Part shown: one piece after another, positions 11,723-21,047 of the stretch
Position numbering within the stretch: the stretch's first letter is position 1
How the letters are laid out: the number at the start of each line of letters is the position of its first letter
Assembly: GCA_029378245.1 (NCBI GenBank)
Contig: JARKIF010000006.1
Location: forward strand, 372,001-436,000
Origin: Roridomyces roridus
Lineage: Eukaryota > Basidiomycota > Agaricomycetes > Agaricales > Mycenaceae
DNA length: 64,000 nucleotides
Direction: 5' to 3'
Program-made: the position numbers and the translations under genes
Notes under the pieces: generated by a model
The model's database searches: none
What the model saw: only the letters and a program-made list of their open reading frames with translations
Told to the model about the DNA's origin: nothing

Positions 11723-13632
11723 CAGTAAAACTACAGAAAGCACTTTGAGGTCTTCGCACTCTGAACGAGGTCTTTCAACTTTGGACTTTGATACTTGATC
11801 TTCGAAGGACTTTAGAGGACTTTGACTTGTCGAAGGTCTTCCGAGGGTGCCAAGCCCAAAATGGAAACACATTCGAGGAATCAAAGTGCTCGAAGACCTC
11901 GCCACGCAGGAAAGTTGTATCTCTGCCACCCTAGGTCTGCCGATGGTCTTCTCAGAGTTCATTGCTCATCTGCCATGCAACAAGAGAAGAAAAAATTGGC
12001 GGGCAGTGTCGGAAGACTTTAGCCTGCTGAGGACTTTCGTGCCCCGACAACATGAAATTCCTGCCAAATTCGTGCGGAAGGCATGCATTGTGAAGGCGTT
12101 TGGAAGGCGAAAGGACTTGGGGAAAAAATCCAAGGGGGCATCGGGATCGGAATTTCGGATATAGGGTCGAAAAGTTTTTTTCGACCCTGGCTGGACCCCC
12201 CCCCCCCCCTCCCTCCCCTCCTATATAAGGCAGATCATTCCCACGATCATGTGATTTACCGGCGGTCCGAGCAATCCGCGGCTCCCAACCATAGGAAAAA
12301 TATGTATTACAAACTTATTAGAGGACCCCAGTGTCAATTAGACCCATCTCATGTGTACTTGAGCAATGATACACTTGTTGTCTGTGGCAATGTCTTGTGA
12401 GAGTCGATGAGACTGGCAGCTGTATTATGTAATATATCAGTCCCGATTTGGAAATTTCAATCAAGAGTGTCCAATATGCTCCAAAACACATTTACTAATA
12501 TACATATAGAAATTTTTTTCGAGCCCTCTCGGGACCCCCCCCCCCCCCCCTCCCCCGGTACGAAATTTCGATCCCGGTGCCCCCTTGAAAAAATCGCTCA
12601 GTCTTGCGTTCCGGATCATCGGGAAAGATATCTATCACTGACTCACATGGCAACCGCATGGCGTGATTCGGCAATTTGTTTCTTCTTCCCTCCCACCATC
12701 GTCTCCCTCTCCCTCTCCCTCTGCTCGCCGTCGTTCCTCATCCCACTCTGCCTGCCCTTGGGCTCCCGCTTGAATCGCCGCCACCGTTCGCCCCACCCAA
12801 GATCAAGCCGCGTCGTCAGGTCGACACATCGCATCCGCTCACCGGAACCTCTCGAGTCTTTGTACGGCGTCATCTTCACACCTCCGCGTTTAATCCTCAG
12901 CAACTATTCGTGGTCACCGCCTCCGTCTTCCGCACGCCGCTACCCTGGGAGGCTGAGCCGCCACCGCCATTCCCTCTTCCATTCCCTCTTGTCATTCGGC
13001 CCTTGCGCTCAAGCTTTCGCGCGCACATCGAAGATCAAGCTGCAAGTGTCCACTCACCGTCTTCCTATGCAACTTCCTCCTCGCCGCAACGTATGCCAAC
13101 ACTTTCCTGAATGAATACGCTGCGGATCAAGCCACAAGCCCTTCGGACCACCTGGCGCCATCTTGCTCTCTCACCTTCCATCGCTTCATGAACATCCGAG
13201 TCTCTACATCCCCTCAAGCAGCAATTCAAATGCCCCATCGCGAATCGACCCTGTACTTACTGTCCCGTTCCCTTCTTTCTATCCCCGATGTTGTTCCCAA
13301 CCATCCTTTACTTGCCCTACTCCATTTTTGCAACTACTGTTCACTCCTTCCATGGACACTTGGTGTAGATAGCACATGTATGTATCTAGCATTGAATTGA
13401 TTTTGGTTTTATATCATCCAATGTGTTTCGGGTCTTTTGAAATCTCTTGGACGACTTTCAAAGGTCTACGGATGTCTTCCTGAAGTCCTCAAAGACCACA
13501 CATGGTCTTTGGGGTGATGGTGGACCCTACTGTGCAAAGACCTTGGAACTCTGAGCTCTGGCAGGTCTTTTTGGTCTTTGAGGACTTCCCAAAGCCCTCA
13601 AAGACCTCAGAGTGCTTCTTGTAGTTTTACTG
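11723..13632. mobile_element. 1.9 kb non-autonomous DNA element with subterminal GGTCTTTGAGG repeats
   Basis: Ends are CAGTAAAACTACAGAAAG (11723) and its near reverse complement finishing at 13632; the TIRs are alike for about 32 bp. AT sits on both sides (11721-11722 and 13633-13634), and removing one AT restores the interrupted transposase frame, so the duplication is 2 bp (or zero if AT is read as part of the TIR). Degenerate GGTCTTTGAGGAC-like motifs crowd both subterminal zones (about 11745-11850 and 13430-13620), a layout typical of CACTA-type elements, though the end is CAGTA rather than CACTA. No transposase motif is visible. An internal hAT-like MITE and Pro/Ser-rich frames (12407-13114) occupy the middle. 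Confidence 0.72.
12131..12587. mobile_element. 457-bp hAT-like MITE with 8-bp TSD
   Basis: Inverted ends CAAGGGGGCATCGGGATCGG (12131 onward) and its near complement ending at 12587 (about 26 bp, three mismatches). AAAAAATC flanks both sides exactly (12123-12130 and 12588-12595), an 8-bp duplication typical of hAT elements. Two poly-C runs (about 12198-12211 and 12535-12550) follow TTTTTTTCGA-type stretches near each end. No coding capacity. It lies inside the 1.9 kb element and is the youngest of three nested insertions. Confidence 0.8.
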
Positions 13633-14700
13633 ATCAGTGGCGGCCTTAAGATCTCGCCCACTGAAGTTGCGGAGATAGCTCCAGAGAGACTCAATTGGAA
13701 TGTTGTCCGTGCTTGGCAAAGCAACGACGGCGGGGGTGTCCTCAAGAGTGAATCCACGCAGAAAGTGTGTACTGAGCATCTGTAAGGTTGACCACAAGGG
13801 AGAACATAGGGACTCACCGCAGCTCCTTGTGCAACTGAGTCATGTAGCGAGTTTCGGTTCCCCCGTCCACGGTATTTTGAACCGGGATATCTAGAGTGGT
13901 ATAGTGATTGGGAAAAAAGGAGGTAATCCAGAGCACGTACAACCAAAGGATTCAGCAAGGTCCAGATACAAATGACCGACGGTGACCCCACATCTCGCGT
14001 TGGGAACAACCCGCAAAAGGGCAATGAGACCGCTACCGTGGCAGCGCCCGCCGCGGCCGTACATGTCAATTCCCGCCCGACCCATCTCCAAGGCCTTGAA
14101 GTTAAGCTTCTCGTGCCCATCAAAATGAGTTTCATAGAAGACGGCGTTGTCGGTCATCACGGAGCGGTCCTTGACCGGGCGTTTGCCGGGGAACCTGCGA
14201 GAAGGACCCTCAGGATCAAGAGCCTTCATGGTACCGCGCACCACAGCACTGCCATATTCAACGAGTTGAACAACATAATGTACAATGAGAAAACACACCG
14301 AGGAAGAGCTACGCCAGTCTGGAGGGCAACGCGCAGTTGAATGGTGTTCGGACTGTTGCTACCAGTAATATTCTGAGCCATCTCGGCCGCAATGAGTGTT
14401 GTGGCAATATGTTCAGGGGGTGGGCGTCTCGGCGAGATTATACTGTACTGTTTGTTGAGTTTTTTGAGAGTGGTGAGGCTGGGATAGTTTTATTCAGGCC
14501 GAGTAAAGGGAAGTTCATAGCGAGAACTTCAGACCTGATGTGGTAGTTCTTCTCCCTAAGTTGCTCTATCCGGCGTTTGAGAGGAACCTTCTTGGAAGCG
14601 TAGCCTTGCAGTAGAGCTGGGAGATCGTCGGGGGCTTGAGAGACTTGAGAATTAGCCAGTAGTTGAAGAACGAGAGGGCAAACAAGACATACGATCACCA

Positions 14701-15636
14701 TTGTCATGGCCATTGTTCCCACCGGGATGTGTACAAGGTTCGGATCTCTCCCAAGTTTATTTTCCTTCGATATGCATATTGCAGCGACAGGGTTTCTATC
14801 ATGGCACCGTCCTCGCCATGAAGAGATTCTCCAACGTTGGCCGAGGCCGGGACCGAGTCACTTTGGACGAGAACGCGTGTGAGACGCAGAAGGAGGCGGA
14901 ACGTCTCCTTGAGGTGGCCACTTATCTCACCGAGTTCAAAGCGCTGGCAGAGGAGCGCCAAGTGGACATTGGTGACGGTAATTCTGATTCCTTTCCCAAA
15001 CTCGAGCTCTAGAACAACTCGGTATTAATTTTCCATCCAGATCTGTCTGTCACTGACTGCACTCTCATGGTGGAAGTGCCTGGCCAGGCAAATGACGCGC
15101 CGTGCGAGGCTTCTGGGTATACTTCTGAGGAAGCCGTGGCTGCAGCGTCGCACATGGTCTGGCTGGCAGAGCCCTTCCGCCCGGGACATGTAGTCAAGTG
15201 GAGTGGAACCGACGAACACCCAAACCATTCAAACAGCAAACTCGGCAATATTCTTAATTGTTTCGCTCACTACATCTTCCAGAACAGCGCTGAGTCCACT
15301 GTTCTTGCCGATATTCAAAGTAGGCCATTCACTAACCAAAATCATGCCGTCCTCATCTACCGTTCTCAGCTACGAAGGCTGTCATCGCAAACGGTCAAGC
15401 CTCACAGGTTTTGTTTGACCTCATGACGCACACCTCCGGCGGGTATGTGAATTTGTTCCTCAGCAGTTTGGACTCTGAATGCTTTCTGCAGTGCCTCTGG
15501 TGTCGGCGACAATGGCCAAGATGGTATTAATAAGTTTGTCGAGCAGCACGCGTGCTCCAGACGCTGTCGTGACTTGGGTCTCACGAATCTTCACCCCGAG
15601 TCTGATGTGGAGGACAGCGCCGACGAATCTGACTAG
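14701..15636 (+). CDS. alpha-type protein kinase domain carried inside the TIR transposon (5' end uncertain)
   Basis: Four phase-consistent exons, 14701-14977, 15041-15319, 15370-15442 and 15492-15636, give a basidiomycete alpha-kinase catalytic domain. Features in order: GFYHGTVLAMKRF (nucleotide-binding Lys strand), a helix ending KALAEERQVDIGD, TSEEAVAAASHMVWLAEP, VVKWSGTDEHP, GNILNCFAHYIF, VLADIQ (metal/nucleotide Asp), VLFDLMTHTSGG, the Gly-rich GVGDNGQDGINKF, and the zinc-binding tail VEQHACSRRCRDLGL. An acidic C-terminus stops at 15634-15636. Alpha-kinases phosphorylate Ser/Thr, often in helices; no substrate can be inferred. The N-terminus is unclear: the ATG at 14701 overlaps the opposite-strand transposase start, and splicing may begin further on. 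No stop or shift is seen in the domain. It lies wholly between the TIRs, so it is probable cargo. Confidence 0.75.
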
Positions 15637-16145
15637 GGAGAGAAATAGAACAGCTCACATTGATTCAGTTATACATAGTACTACTTTTTAATTTGAGTTC
15701 TTATAGTTTGTCATGGCCAAATTCCCTCAAAACTTATATGACTGTGATTTGCGCTTGCCCGGGATTGAGGTGAGAAAAATATGCAGACCGTGTGTATATT
15801 GCAAGAAACTACACCGAACACCGAAGTGTGAGACACCTTCATTTTTCGCCCCGTCAGCGCACTCGGCGGGGACAATTTCGATGCCGCCGAGGCGGGCCGC
15901 CGCGGAAGTTGAGGCCTGAGGTTTCTTCCGAGGGTCTGCGTCGTGTCTTGATCTAGCATCAAGGACGGGTGATATTCCTGCTTGTCGAGGAAGGAGCGAG
16001 AAGAGACGGATCCGCAGGTGTCCCTAGGTGTCCCTAGTGTTGGGGAAGCAAGAGAGCGCAATCGCCGAGTAAACCCGACCTAGCCGATGTCAGTCTGACG
16101 GCTGACTGATCTGAAACGTGAACCTCGACCTTTAGGCCTACCGTA

Positions 16146-16314
16146 ACCAGTATCTAGTGCGTACATAGTTCAACATAGTTGTGCTCGACTCGTACATTTG
16201 TTCAGGGTCCGATCCCACGATCCATGTTGAAGAACCTGGAATTGAACCGGGGTTTCCCCGCTCAGAAACAATTCGCGAAGCGAATGAGACCGCCATTGGA
16301 TGAGTGAGTACATA
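16146..16314 (-). repeat. tRNA-like segment next to the transposon end
   Basis: On the minus strand a CGGTTCAATTCC B-box-like core sits in a CCCGG/CCAGG stem with one mismatch (about 16230-16250), preceded by a GC-rich arm. The acceptor stem cannot be closed, so this is a pseudo-tRNA or SINE-like sequence rather than a tRNA gene. The first seven bases are the right TSD copy. Confidence 0.35.
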
Positions 16315-16465
16315 TTGATGGTTTGACGGAGTGTGAGGCACGAGTACTCCACAAAACCGAGTTTGTGGATCAGCAACCGTCACCACGTCACGTTGTTACG
16401 TTGCTCCTTGTCTCGAGCCGCCTCGCACGCTGGCATCGTCGCCCTCGGCGCCGCCGTTCTTTTTG
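16315..16465 (+). repeat. direct repeat A, copy 1 (151 bp)
   Basis: Begins TTGATGGTTTGACGGAG and ends in CCGCCGTTCTTTTTG. Apparently identical to 17856-18006, so the duplication is recent. Contains CCACAAAACCGAGTTTGTGG, a small palindrome. Marks the left end of unit 1 (16315-17855). Confidence 0.85.
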
Positions 16466-17202
16466 TGCCTCCGACGTCCGATGCGGCTCGAGTGCTATAC
16501 CTGCACCTTCTTACCTGCTTTCTTCTCTCTGCTACTCCCCGAGCCATTCCCTAGGGATTTTGGGTGCCGCAAGCATGACTCGCGTGCGGTAATGGCGGTC
16601 GGCTACTAGGGTTTTGGGTGCGTCTTTGCGCGCCGACCGCCTGAACTGTTTTTGACTCTCTTCTCACCTCCATCACCGTCCACGCTGGAGTCCTCTGTCC
16701 TCTCCGCGCTGCTCCCATCTTCGCACGGCATGTACCATCGCCGTTGCTGTTGCCGTCACCGTCACCACCCCCATGTACTCTCAATGAATCATCTGCGTTC
16801 CTGCGTTCCGCAGCCCCCATCTTTCCGTGCCCGCGTTTTGCGTTTTGCGTTTTGCGTGCTGCCTGTCCATCTTTGCGCGTCCTGTGTTACGTCTTTGCGT
16901 CCGCCTAGGCCCGCGTCCCTGTATCTGTGTCTCTGTGTTCCGTTACGTCTGTGTCTCTGCACGTTACGCTGTGCAATGTCCCACCCTGTGTTTGCATCCT
17001 GGTATGACGCCACTGGGTGCTTTGTTCCCACTCTCTCTGGTGGTCACGCCTCTCCCGCGGCTGGTGCTGTTTCTGCTGTTGCTGTTTCTGATGATGTGAA
17101 CCTTTGAGTGGGCTCGTCACACCTTTGTCTTCTGAACGCGCTTGTTGCGCCCAAACCCGCGTGTAGCGGCTCTGTCTGTCCTCTGAATGTGCCCGACCCC
17201 GC
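16466..17202. other. interior of repeat unit 1, left part
   Basis: Low-complexity pyrimidine-rich DNA with many TTTGCGT and CTGTGT runs. Open frames exist on both strands but are compositional. No gene recognised. Confidence 0.4.
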
Positions 17203-17650
17203 TGTGTGCGGTTCTGTTCTGCCATCCCGCTGTGTGTGGTTCTGTTCTGCTATCCCGCTGCGTGCGGTTCTGTTCTGCTACCCCGCTGCATGCGGTTCTG
17301 TTCTGCCATCCCGCTGCGTGCGGTTCTGTTTTTCGACCCTGTTGCGTGCGGTTCTGTTTTTCGACCCCGCTGCGTGCGGTTCTGTTCTGCCATCCCGCTG
17401 CGTGCGGTTCTGTTCTGCCATCCCGCTGTGTGCGGTTCTGTTCTGCCATCCCGCTGCATGCGGTTCTGTTCTGCTATCCCGCTGCGTGCGGTTCTGTTCT
17501 GCTACCCCGCTGCATGCGGTTCTGTTCTGCTATCCCGCTGCGTGCGGTTCTGTTCTGCTACCCCGCTGCATGCGGTTCTGTTCTGCCATCCCGCTGCGTG
17601 CGGTTCTGTTTTTCGACCCTGTTGCGTGCGGTTCTGTTTTTCGACCCCGC
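17203..17650 (+). repeat. 28-bp minisatellite, 16 copies
   Basis: Sixteen head-to-tail units of TGCGTGCGGTTCTGTTCTGC plus CATCCCGC, exactly 448 bp. Variants are CTATCCC, CTACCCC and TTTTCGACCC. Units 3-6 equal units 13-16, so there is a 280-bp higher-order duplication. Because 28 is not a multiple of three, and no unit makes a stop, all three plus frames and much of the minus strand are open. The resulting ORFs are not evidence of a protein. Confidence 0.95.
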
Positions 17651-17721
17651 TGTTGTCCTCCTCCTAGGGTGTTTGGGGTTCCTGCGCGGATGCGTCGTCG
17701 ACAACTCCTAATGGATTGGGG

Positions 17722-17855
17722 TCCGCGCTGAAACCCTGTGTTGCGTCGGGAGCCGAGGCTGCCGCCCCGGCTGATGGTGGCCTCGGCATCCCCCCAAACC
17801 CTCTGCTGATTCTGTGTTTGTTTTCTGCCACCCCAGTGCGAGCGCAATCCACAAA
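17722..17855 (+). repeat. direct repeat B, copy 1 (134 bp)
   Basis: Begins TCCGCGCTGAAACCCTGTG and ends GAGCGCAATCCACAAA. Apparently identical to 18167-18300 and directly followed by repeat A copy 2. It is the right end of unit 1. Confidence 0.85.
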
Positions 17856-18006
17856 TTGATGGTTTGACGGAGTGTGAGGCACGAGTACTCCACAAAACCG
17901 AGTTTGTGGATCAGCAACCGTCACCACGTCACGTTGTTACGTTGCTCCTTGTCTCGAGCCGCCTCGCACGCTGGCATCGTCGCCCTCGGCGCCGCCGTTC
18001 TTTTTG
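17856..18006 (+). repeat. direct repeat A, copy 2 (151 bp)
   Basis: Matches 16315-16465 from end to end and begins exactly where repeat B copy 1 stops. Units 1 and 2 are therefore head to tail with no spacer. Confidence 0.85.
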
Positions 18007-18166
18007 CCCACCCTTCCCACCCTTTTTATTATTTGGATACATACTTGACATGTGTTAATGTACTTTACTAACCCACTAACCGTTACTGATATTTCACATA
18101 TTTGACCAGCATACTAACACTTCACTGACCAACATGGGAACAAGCCGGAAGGGTCCCACCCACCCT

Positions 18167-18300
18167 TCCGCGCTGAAACCCTGTGTTGCGTCGGGAGCCG
18201 AGGCTGCCGCCCCGGCTGATGGTGGCCTCGGCATCCCCCCAAACCCTCTGCTGATTCTGTGTTTGTTTTCTGCCACCCCAGTGCGAGCGCAATCCACAAA
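18167..18300 (+). repeat. direct repeat B, copy 2 (134 bp)
   Basis: Matches 17722-17855. Closes unit 2 (17856-18300), whose 160-bp middle (18007-18166) is AT-rich and unlike the middle of unit 1. Confidence 0.85.
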
Positions 18301-18469
18301 CTCTCGTTAACTGTCGGAATGGGATAAACATCGTTGCTATCGGCCCAATTATCAATAACAATTGGGATGCCGTGGCGTCGTGATCATCGGGTGCTGACTC
18401 TGAATCGGAGCCGGTAATCTCGAGGCAGTGACCGTCAGACAGCCTATCGCTCCCTTCTCTGCAACCACG

Positions 18470-19162
18470 ATGTCCGCCGCTCAAGAGCTGGTCATCTCGA
18501 CCCCAGAGCTACTCACTTGCATCCTCACCCAGCTCCCCATGCGCGATCTCCTCGTCACGGTGCCGCTCGTCAGCAAGACGTGGCAAGCCATCACGCAGAC
18601 GCCCGAGGTCCAGCGCTTGCTCTTCTTCGAGCCCTCCACAGACTCCTCGTCTTCCCCGGCTGTCCAGAATCCCCTCCTCGCCGAGCTCTTCCCTCCCTTC
18701 TTCGCCCCAGAGCGTCAAGACACCAGATTTCACCATAGCTGGATGGCACACACCATAAAGGCTATGCCGTGGTCGAAAGCGCCGTGGGCATTTAACCGCG
18801 CAAACGCCAGCTGGCGCCGGATGCTGGTCACACAGCCCCCCGCACGCAAGATCATCGTCGTCCAAACGCACAGCTACATGCGTGGCAAGTCCGTCTCCCG
18901 TGCGACGCTCGAAGATGGGCCGGTGAGGATGGGAAGGATGTATGATCTCGCTGTGCCGTGGGTGGCCAGTATTGCGAGCTGGTTTTGCGTGCTTTGGCCG
19001 GGGATGAGAGGCGCTGAGGCGGAGGCTGATATCACGTTTTTGAGGGGGAGCGTGCAGCAGTGCGCGGGTGGAGGGAAGAGGCAGCTGGATCAGATATTTT
19101 TCAGTGAGGGAAGGAAGGAGGTGCAGCTTGTCTTCAGCCAGCCTGTCTCAGTACGGCATTGA
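18470..19162 (+). CDS. F-box domain protein, single exon, 230 aa
   Basis: F-box proteins bind Skp1 through the N-terminal F-box and present targets to an SCF ubiquitin ligase. Residues about 8-45 read TPELLTCILTQLPMRDLLV then VPLVSKTWQAITQTPEVQR, a clear F-box. The rest is a fungal-type domain with a Ser-rich linker, SWRRMLVTQPPARKI and a Cys/Trp-containing C-terminus. I chose the ATG at 18470 (MSAAQEL), which sits right before the domain; an upstream in-frame ATG at 18428 would add 14 residues. The frame is uninterrupted and intronless. No substrate-binding repeat is recognisable. Upstream lies the repeat unit ending at 18300. Confidence 0.85.
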   Translation: MSAAQELVISTPELLTCILTQLPMRDLLVTVPLVSKTWQAITQTPEVQRLLFFEPSTDSSSSPAVQNPLLAELFPPFFAPERQDTRFHHSWMAHTIKAMPWSKAPWAFNRANASWRRMLVTQPPARKIIVVQTHSYMRGKSVSRATLEDGPVRMGRMYDLAVPWVASIASWFCVLWPGMRGAEAEADITFLRGSVQQCAGGGKRQLDQIFFSEGRKEVQLVFSQPVSVRH

Positions 19163-19689
19163 AATTGATTCTGGATCCCGGAATCAAGCAGCACCTAGAT
19201 GCAATAAAATGAATTCTGACCACTGTTATTCAATGATTACACGCTGCTCGGAATCGAACCGAGGGAGTTTGGGAAGTTCACCTTTTACTAGACTTCAGCC
19301 AATCGGCTTGAGAGATCCAACATTGGGCGTCACCCAGTTCATACGCTCGACAGCGAGGCGGCAGGCGGTTAAAATCAAAAATCCGCGGTTTGACACACTC
19401 CGCGATCCGTCCAAGAAAGTTCCAAACTTCCATCAGGGAAAGTTCAGGGACGGCTAGAATGAACTCTAATCATGAGGCAGTGAGGTACTTCCCGTGCGAA
19501 ACCCTGCAAGGCGCGGGCACCGTATCGACGACCGTAGAATTTCCAAGCCAAGTCAAGTTCCATTGGAGCTGAACGAGCGCGACGAGAAGTCTGAGTTCCT
19601 GGCTGGGAGATGGGGTACCCGACGGCTTGAAACCGAAGTCGGTTGTCGCAGCTGTAGAACATTACAATTGAAACAAAGGTCAAAACACT
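19163..19689 (-). repeat. non-coding stretch with a tRNA-like segment
   Basis: No gene. On the minus strand (about 19340-19236) an A-box-like TGGCTGAAGTC and a T arm CTCGG-TTCGATT-CCGAG with perfect pairing are present. The required acceptor partner of CAGCGTG is missing at the 5' side, so this is a tRNA-derived repeat. Confidence 0.4.
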
Positions 19690-19960
19690 GATGAGACCCA
19701 TTGCAATGAGGAGAGGTTGGACTCACCCAGTCTTCATCTACAAGAATTCGGTAAGCCCTCTAGATGTGGATCGCGGAGACACATCCAGCTGCTACGACAT
19801 AGTCCATCCGCCCCTAAGCCAGGGTGAATATTGACTGTTGCGCGGGAACGGAACTGTATCCCATCCTGGGCCTCTTCGTTCGATTCGAGCCCACGCCATA
19901 GGGAGTCAGGAGCTAACGTTTTTGCGCACGCTCGCAAGTGTGTACTTTCAGATCAGATGC
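19690..19960 (+). repeat. dispersed repeat R, copy 1 (about 270 bp)
   Basis: Shares about 85% identity by eye with 20075-20345, from GAGAGGTTGGACTCACCCAG to CGTGTATACTTTCAG-like ends. Contains the Pol III-like core CTTCGTTCGATTCGAGCC (about 19871) followed about 45 nt later by GTTTTTGCGCACGCTCG. Likely a SINE-like family member. Confidence 0.65.
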
Positions 19961-20074
19961 CAGTGTGCTGAAGAGTACTTGCTTGAGAAGAAACGGCGTC
20001 GGCGTCTTCAGAAGCTCAACCCACTACTTTCGTGCATCATCATATTGGTGGTTGTCAGAACATTAGGCAGAACA

Positions 20075-20345
20075 CTGAGCAGACCCATTGGAATGAGGAG
20101 AGGTTGGACTCACCCAGTCTGCATCTACAAGAAGTCGGTAAGCCCTCCAGATGTGGATCGCGGAGGAACATCCAGCTGCTACGAATTCTATCTCTCGCTG
20201 AGCTACTAGGTTGAATATCGACTGTTGCGCTTGAACGCAACTACATCGGGTCCTGGGCCTCTTCGTTCGATTCGAGCCCACTCCATAGAGAAAGAGGCGC
20301 TAACACTTTTGTGCGCGCTCGCACGTGTATACTTTCAGTTCAGAT
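20075..20345 (+). repeat. dispersed repeat R, copy 2 (about 270 bp)
   Basis: Second copy of the 19690-19960 repeat, with the same CTTCGTTCGATTCGAGCC core (about 20258) and ACTTTTGTGCGCGCTCG downstream. A third, diverged piece lies at about 20700-20800. Confidence 0.65.
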
Positions 20346-21047
20346 GTACTGAGGCCTAAATGCAACGCGGAGAGTACTCGCTTGACGAGACTTCGAAGCT
20401 CAACGTTCAACCCACTCCCAGTTGATTGACCGTCGCTAGCGTTGGCTATTTCTTTTCGAATAACCTTTGCGTCGACATTGCTGACCAGGACAGCGATGAA
20501 AAGACACCCTTGCCGAACAGACCAGAAGAGTTGAAGGTTCGGCAGGGGACCCGACATATTAGGCCATCATTGCTGAGTGATCGCGTTCAAGAATGCCGAA
20601 GAAAGATCACCCATATCCTTGGATGACTGACAAATTTGCGATGTAAAGTCTTTGTCGCTGGCAATTAAATGCTCGGCGTGAGTCAAGCTCTGGAATGTTG
20701 CGTTCGCTGGGCGCGGAACTCATCAGATCCTGTTCGTTCAATTCGAGCCGGCGCCATGGGAGTCCACGAGCTTTCTTTTTCACGAGCTCGCAAATGGGGC
20801 GTCTGAATTATTGGGGAACTTCGACTCTGAATTGGATGCGGCCATTGGAAGCCTGATGTCAAGTAGTCGACGGGGAGTGGGGTCTTGAGAAGCTTAACCA
20901 CCGTCGCGAGCCTTGGCTATTTATTTTCGAATGCAAAAGTTAGAATACAATGCTCGTCGTCACCAAGTCATGTAAAGAGTCCAGAATCCAGCATAAGTGC
21001 ACGAATAAGTTAAATAGATATAATACACACAGCAGTGGAACCTCAGG
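20346..21047. other. intergenic, no gene seen
   Basis: Holds the diverged third copy of repeat R (TTCGTTCAATTCGAGCC, about 20730). The 3' end is the downstream region of the minus-strand membrane-protein gene. Confidence 0.4.

Larger units (their letters stand above)
11161..14722 (-). pseudogene. DDE transposase ('integrase core domain' type), split by an insertion
   Basis: Minus-strand exons read in order. An N-terminal helical part (KKVPLKRRIEQLREKNYHI, about 14600-14530) is followed by RRPPPEHIATTLIAAEMAQ (about 14440-14390). HFDGHEKLNFKALEMG (about 14130) carries the first catalytic Asp, and TVDGGTETRYMTQLHKELR (about 13870-13820) the second. STDNIPIESLWSYLRNF (about 13700-13650) carries the catalytic Glu. 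C-terminal VEYWNTHKTRNQRNKAL and FGLEFGGIEVDREF follow (about 11560-11440). The protein is interrupted after LKAATD by the 11723-13632 element; removing that element plus one AT copy rejoins ATD-ASFL in frame. Short introns separate the exons, and exact ends are uncertain. It would move the surrounding TIR element, and is dead in this copy. Confidence 0.72.
10934..16145. mobile_element. 5.2 kb TIR DNA transposon (7-bp TSD) with DDE transposase and alpha-kinase domain
   Basis: Terminal inverted repeats of about 63 bp, almost identical, start TACGGTAGGCCTAAAGG at 10934 and end with the reverse complement at 16145; similarity continues imperfectly to about 80 bp. Directly outside both ends is ACCAGTA (10927-10933 and 16146-16152), a 7-bp target duplication. 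Inside are a minus-strand DDE transposase (11161-14722) and a plus-strand alpha-kinase gene or fragment (14701-15636). A 1.9 kb element has inserted into the transposase. TIR length and TSD size do not point clearly to one textbook superfamily. The transposase belongs to the fungal 'integrase core domain' type. The copy is not autonomous now because of the insertion. Confidence 0.82.

Noticed and set aside
12407..13114. 235-codon Pro/Ser/Arg-rich plus-strand frame
   Set aside because: Compositional, starts across the boundary of the hAT-like MITE, and lacks any family feature.
17108..17731. 207-codon Cys-rich 'protein' and its two frame-shifted partners
   Set aside because: All come from the 28-bp minisatellite, which is open in every plus frame.
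19236..19340. Candidate tRNA on the minus strand
   Set aside because: T arm is perfect but the acceptor stem has no 5' partner and the anticodon arm does not fold.
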